From an uncultured Eubacterium sp. (GTDB lineage: Bacteria; Bacillota; Clostridia; Lachnospirales; Lachnospiraceae), in assembly GCA_910583555.1 (NCBI GenBank), contig CAJTXO010000005.1, positions 1 through 64,000 of the forward strand: a stretch of 64,000 nucleotides of DNA, in the 5' to 3' direction. The notes under the pieces are model-generated. The model was given only the letters and a program-made list of their open reading frames with translations. It was not told the origin of the DNA and did not search any database. How positions within the stretch are numbered: the first letter of the stretch is position 1; the number at the start of each line of letters is the position of its first letter. Of this stretch, positions 61,685 through 64,000 are shown in pieces. Position numbers and translations under genes: made by a program.

Positions 61685-61826
61685 AACTTACCTCTTTTCC
61701 GCGCTGCCTTTTGCGCATAATGTTTGTGTCGCAGCGCAGACACAAACTTGCCGAGTGAAAAATTTATTTTTCACTCTTTACCTCTTTTCCGCACGGAATT
61801 TCAGTTCCGTTGCTTTTTTGTGTTTT
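61685..61826 (-). promoter_or_regulatory. Intergenic leader between leuB and ilvD
   Basis: No ORF. On the minus strand GCGGAAAAGAGGTAA occurs twice, the second as the ilvD ribosome binding site. Between them are a GTGAAAAATAAATTTTTCAC palindrome, a GTTTGTGTC...GACACAAAC stem and GCGCTGC...GCAGCGC ending at the RBS. The last hairpin recurs before the ABC lipoprotein gene (55875). A role in RNA processing or translational control is possible; no T-box is seen. Confidence 0.4.
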
Positions 61827-62912
61827 TTAGTGGATTTCCCTTAGAACCGCATCACCCATCTCAACCGTGCCCAGACAGGTTTTTCCCTCATCCATAATAT
61901 CGACCGTCCGCAATCCTTTTTTCAGCACTTCTTTTACGGCGCGTTCGATGGCATCCGATTCTTTCACAAGGTTAAAGGAATATTTTAACATCATCGCCGC
62001 CGACAGGATCGTGGCGATCGGATTCGCTTTATTCTGCCCGGCAATATCCGGCGCGGCGCCGTGGCTCGGTTCATACATGCCGAGCGTGCCCTCGCCTAAA
62101 CTGGCGGAAGCCAGCATACCGATCGAACCCGTAACCATACTCGCCTCATCTGACAAAATATCACCGAACATATTTTCCGTTAAAATGACATCAAACTGTT
62201 TCGGGTCTTTTACAATCTGCATGGCGCAGTTGTCGACGAGCATATCGGTCAGTTCGATATCCGGATAGTCCGCGCTCACTTCCTTCACGACTTTACGCCA
62301 TAGGCGGGAAGAGTCGAGCACATTTGCCTTATCGACGCTGCAAACCTTTTTATTTCGTTTTCCAGCCACATCAAACGCCCATTTCGCGATGCGCCGTATT
62401 TCGTTTTCATCGTACGTGAGCGTGTCTGTCGCCCGCAGGACGCCATCGACCTCTTCCGTGTGCCTCTCCCCGAAATACAGGCCGCCGGTCAGCTCTCTCG
62501 TGACGACAAAATCAAAGCCGCCGCGGGTCAGTTCCTCTTTGAGTGGACACGCGCCGCTCAGTTCATCGAACAGCACCGCCGGTCTCAGGTTACAAAACAA
62601 ACCCAGTCCTTTGCGGATCTGCAATAGCCCTGCCTCCGGCCGCTTATCCGGCGGAAGGTCGTACCAGCTGTCCTTTCCCACCGTCCCGCCAACGGCGCCG
62701 AGAAGGACGGAATCGCTTTTTTTCGCCCGCTCCAGCGTCTCCTTCGTCAGGGGTTCGCCGTAAGCGTCGATGGAACATCCGCCCATCAATAGCTCCTCAT
62801 ATTTAAAAGAGTGTCCGTAGACCTCTCCTACCTGATCTAATACTTTTCTGGCTTCCGCCACGATTTCCGGCCCTATGCCATCGCCGGGAATCAATGCAAT
62901 ATGAAAATCCAT
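61827..62912 (-). CDS. leuB: 3-isopropylmalate dehydrogenase
   Basis: 361 aa, normal length. Oxidatively decarboxylates 3-isopropylmalate in leucine synthesis with NAD. IALIPGDGIGPEIV at the start, substrate loop RELTGGLYFGERH, and the signature NMFGDILSDEASMVTGSIGM. First gene of a minus-strand block leuB-ilvD-ilvB; leuA, leuC and leuD are not in the window. GAGGG ribosome binding site and a consensus promoter ~70 nt upstream. Confidence 0.95.
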   Translation of the reverse strand: MDFHIALIPGDGIGPEIVAEARKVLDQVGEVYGHSFKYEELLMGGCSIDAYGEPLTKETLERAKKSDSVLLGAVGGTVGKDSWYDLPPDKRPEAGLLQIRKGLGLFCNLRPAVLFDELSGACPLKEELTRGGFDFVVTRELTGGLYFGERHTEEVDGVLRATDTLTYDENEIRRIAKWAFDVAGKRNKKVCSVDKANVLDSSRLWRKVVKEVSADYPDIELTDMLVDNCAMQIVKDPKQFDVILTENMFGDILSDEASMVTGSIGMLASASLGEGTLGMYEPSHGAAPDIAGQNKANPIATILSAAMMLKYSFNLVKESDAIERAVKEVLKKGLRTVDIMDEGKTCLGTVEMGDAVLREIH

Positions 62913-62977
62913 AGTTCCCTCACATTCTGCCGTTACTCACATACAGGCATAACTCTCAAAATTTTAATAGCCTTTTT

Positions 62978-63007
62978 AGTATATAGCAAAAAGGCACGAA
63001 CTGTCAA
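62978..63007 (-). promoter_or_regulatory. Promoter of leuB
   Basis: On the minus strand TTGACA (complement of 63002-63007) and TATACT (complement of 62978-62983) are 18 nt apart; an overlapping TATATA gives 16 nt. The remaining bases between leuB and the Rpn gene hold only a small GCGAAA/TTTCGC stem (63072-63089) that may end the upstream transcript. Confidence 0.65.
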
Positions 63008-63125
63008 GTACGTGCTCATTTTTTCAGAGTTGAAAGTTGAATGAAGTTCGATGGAAACGCACTTTTCTAAAGCGAAACGTGTTTTTCGCCTTGTTTACCA
63101 ACCTCCACCAGATTTAGGCCGCCCC

Positions 63126-64000
63126 TCAAACCTTCCTGCCGGCCCTTCTCCCTGTCCTCTTTGAAACCTTTCTGCCAGATCTCATCCTTGTTCTCATTAA
63201 AGCTGTTCTGCCGGCCCTCATCCTTGCGTCTTTGAAACCTTCCTGCCAGCCCTCCTTCAACCCTTCTTCCCGGCCTTCTTCCCGCACCGTAGCCATATGC
63301 AATTCCTCATCGTATTCAAATATACTCATCTGAACCACCTCCGCCCGGTTGGCTGTCAAAAATTCCCTTAGGATTCCCTCTTTGATACATTCCGTCACCG
63401 CCTTCTCCACCGCTTCCCGGAAATCCAGTTCCCTGCTGTAGCGGCGTACCCTGTCCACGTACTGCGCATATTCATTCAGGGTGTGACATTTTTCCAAGAT
63501 CTCTTCATTATACCCTGGGTTGATGTTCAACTGCAGCACGATAAGTTCCAGATTTACCTCGTCCGTACTTTGGTAGAAGGATTCCGACAGGCGCAGAATC
63601 TTTCTACCCGGCTGCTCCTTCGTCCCATTGTAGAATACAACAAAACGGGGCGCTGGGATCATGATCCTCTTTCCTGAATGCAGATCTTTTTTTTCCTTCT
63701 GTATCATTTTTTCATATAAGCGCGAGACGTAGAACAGATCGCGCAGCGGCATGTTCGGGTTTACCGTGGACTGGTGCTCGTACAGGTTCAGGCGCAGATC
63801 CATCACGCAGGACACATCGTTTTTCACCGACATATAGACCGCGTTTTCCAGTCCTATCTCTTCGAGTTCTCCCGGATCCGTGTACTGGGTACCGTTCACT
63901 GCATTGTACAGCTCCAACAGCTTCGTCCGGTCCCGGAAAAGCATGCGAAATACCGTATCTTTGTAATTTCTCTGTGCTGGCGCCGGCGACAGCGCCCCTG
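63126..64000 (-). CDS. Rpn-family PD-(D/E)XK nuclease / putative transposase (5' end beyond window)
   Basis: The frame is open to the window edge (NYKDTVFRMLF just before the first internal ATG at 63944), so the true start lies outside. Features of the Rpn/PDDEXK family: KDTVFRMLF, NDVSCVMDLRLNLYEHQST (the D...EHQS core of the nuclease site), LRDLFYVSRLYEKM and RFVVFYNG. These proteins are recombination-promoting DNA endonucleases often annotated as transposases. The C-terminal Glu/Gly-rich repeats turn Arg-rich after ~63225, consistent with a one-base deletion there; the other frame continues the acidic repeat (EGRQNSFNENKDE) for ~45 codons. Confidence 0.8.
   Translation of the reverse strand, partial: GALSPAPAQRNYKDTVFRMLFRDRTKLLELYNAVNGTQYTDPGELEEIGLENAVYMSVKNDVSCVMDLRLNLYEHQSTVNPNMPLRDLFYVSRLYEKMIQKEKKDLHSGKRIMIPAPRFVVFYNGTKEQPGRKILRLSESFYQSTDEVNLELIVLQLNINPGYNEEILEKCHTLNEYAQYVDRVRRYSRELDFREAVEKAVTECIKEGILREFLTANRAEVVQMSIFEYDEELHMATVREEGREEGLKEGWQEGFKDARMRAGRTALMRTRMRSGRKVSKRTGRRAGRKV

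Noticed and set aside
60779..61720. 313-codon plus-strand ORF opposite ilvD
   Set aside because: Antisense shadow with the Arg/His bias typical of reversed GC-rich genes.

Overview
The window looks like a chromosomal segment of a gut-type Lachnospiraceae (Clostridia, Firmicutes). The evidence is Gram-positive signal peptides and lipoboxes, AGGAGG-type ribosome binding sites, two pyruvate:ferredoxin oxidoreductases, secreted xylanolytic enzymes with lysine-rich bacterial Ig-like (Big_2) domains, a COG2984/4120/1101 ABC transporter and an Rpn-family nuclease. No rRNA, tRNA, prophage, conjugation genes or CRISPR array were seen. Most genes are on the minus strand.

Layout. 0.04-3 kb: a NYN/PIN-like nuclease gene and a secreted leucine-rich-repeat protein whose C-terminal module has been lost by an internal deletion. 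3-6.5 kb (plus strand): small membrane proteins, a DUF3810 metalloprotease-like protein carrying an 87-bp internal direct repeat, and a GT2-GtrA glycosyltransferase; two of these transcription units start from near-identical promoters. 6.5-11.5 kb: a sigma-70-like protein without region 4, translationally coupled to a 53-codon gene; an iron alcohol dehydrogenase; a 205-bp inverted-repeat element; asnA and asnS. 11.6-37.4 kb: two nifJ genes, with a carbohydrate island between and beside them. The island has a GH28 enzyme, two related SGNH esterases (one fused to a GH10 xylanase in a 1723-aa protein), a frameshifted GH115 alpha-glucuronidase, an AraC regulator, a frameshifted cysteine-hydrolase surface protein and a tandem GH43 protein. 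This is a glucuronoxylan and side-chain degrading system; its products would feed glycolysis and then the pyruvate:ferredoxin oxidoreductases.

37.6-40.75 kb: a GntR-ABC operon, then a decayed hicAB module flanked by two inverted copies of a palindromic element. Its core is conserved between the copies, but its 25-bp arms are completely different while remaining perfectly self-complementary. 40.75-50.7 kb: cell-division and wall genes (PBP, FtsW/RodA, U32 peptidase, ZapA), two HAD phosphatases, an SGNH hydrolase and a Na/Pi cotransporter. 50.9-62.9 kb: a long minus-strand amino-acid block of leuB, ilvD, ilvB, serC, serA, a TrpXYZ-type ABC transporter and folC, followed by a VWA-gene remnant. 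The window ends inside an Rpn-family nuclease gene.

Cross-cutting themes. In-frame tandem-repeat expansions occur in conserved enzymes (FolC at three places, the U32 peptidase, an SGNH hydrolase and the sigma-like protein). There are several single-base or small-deletion disruptions (GH115, cysteine hydrolase, HicA, LRR protein, Rpn tail). There are three kinds of non-coding inverted-repeat element. The most novel-looking items are the arm-variable palindromic element around hicAB and the sigma-like protein that keeps core-polymerase-binding motifs but lacks promoter-recognition regions.
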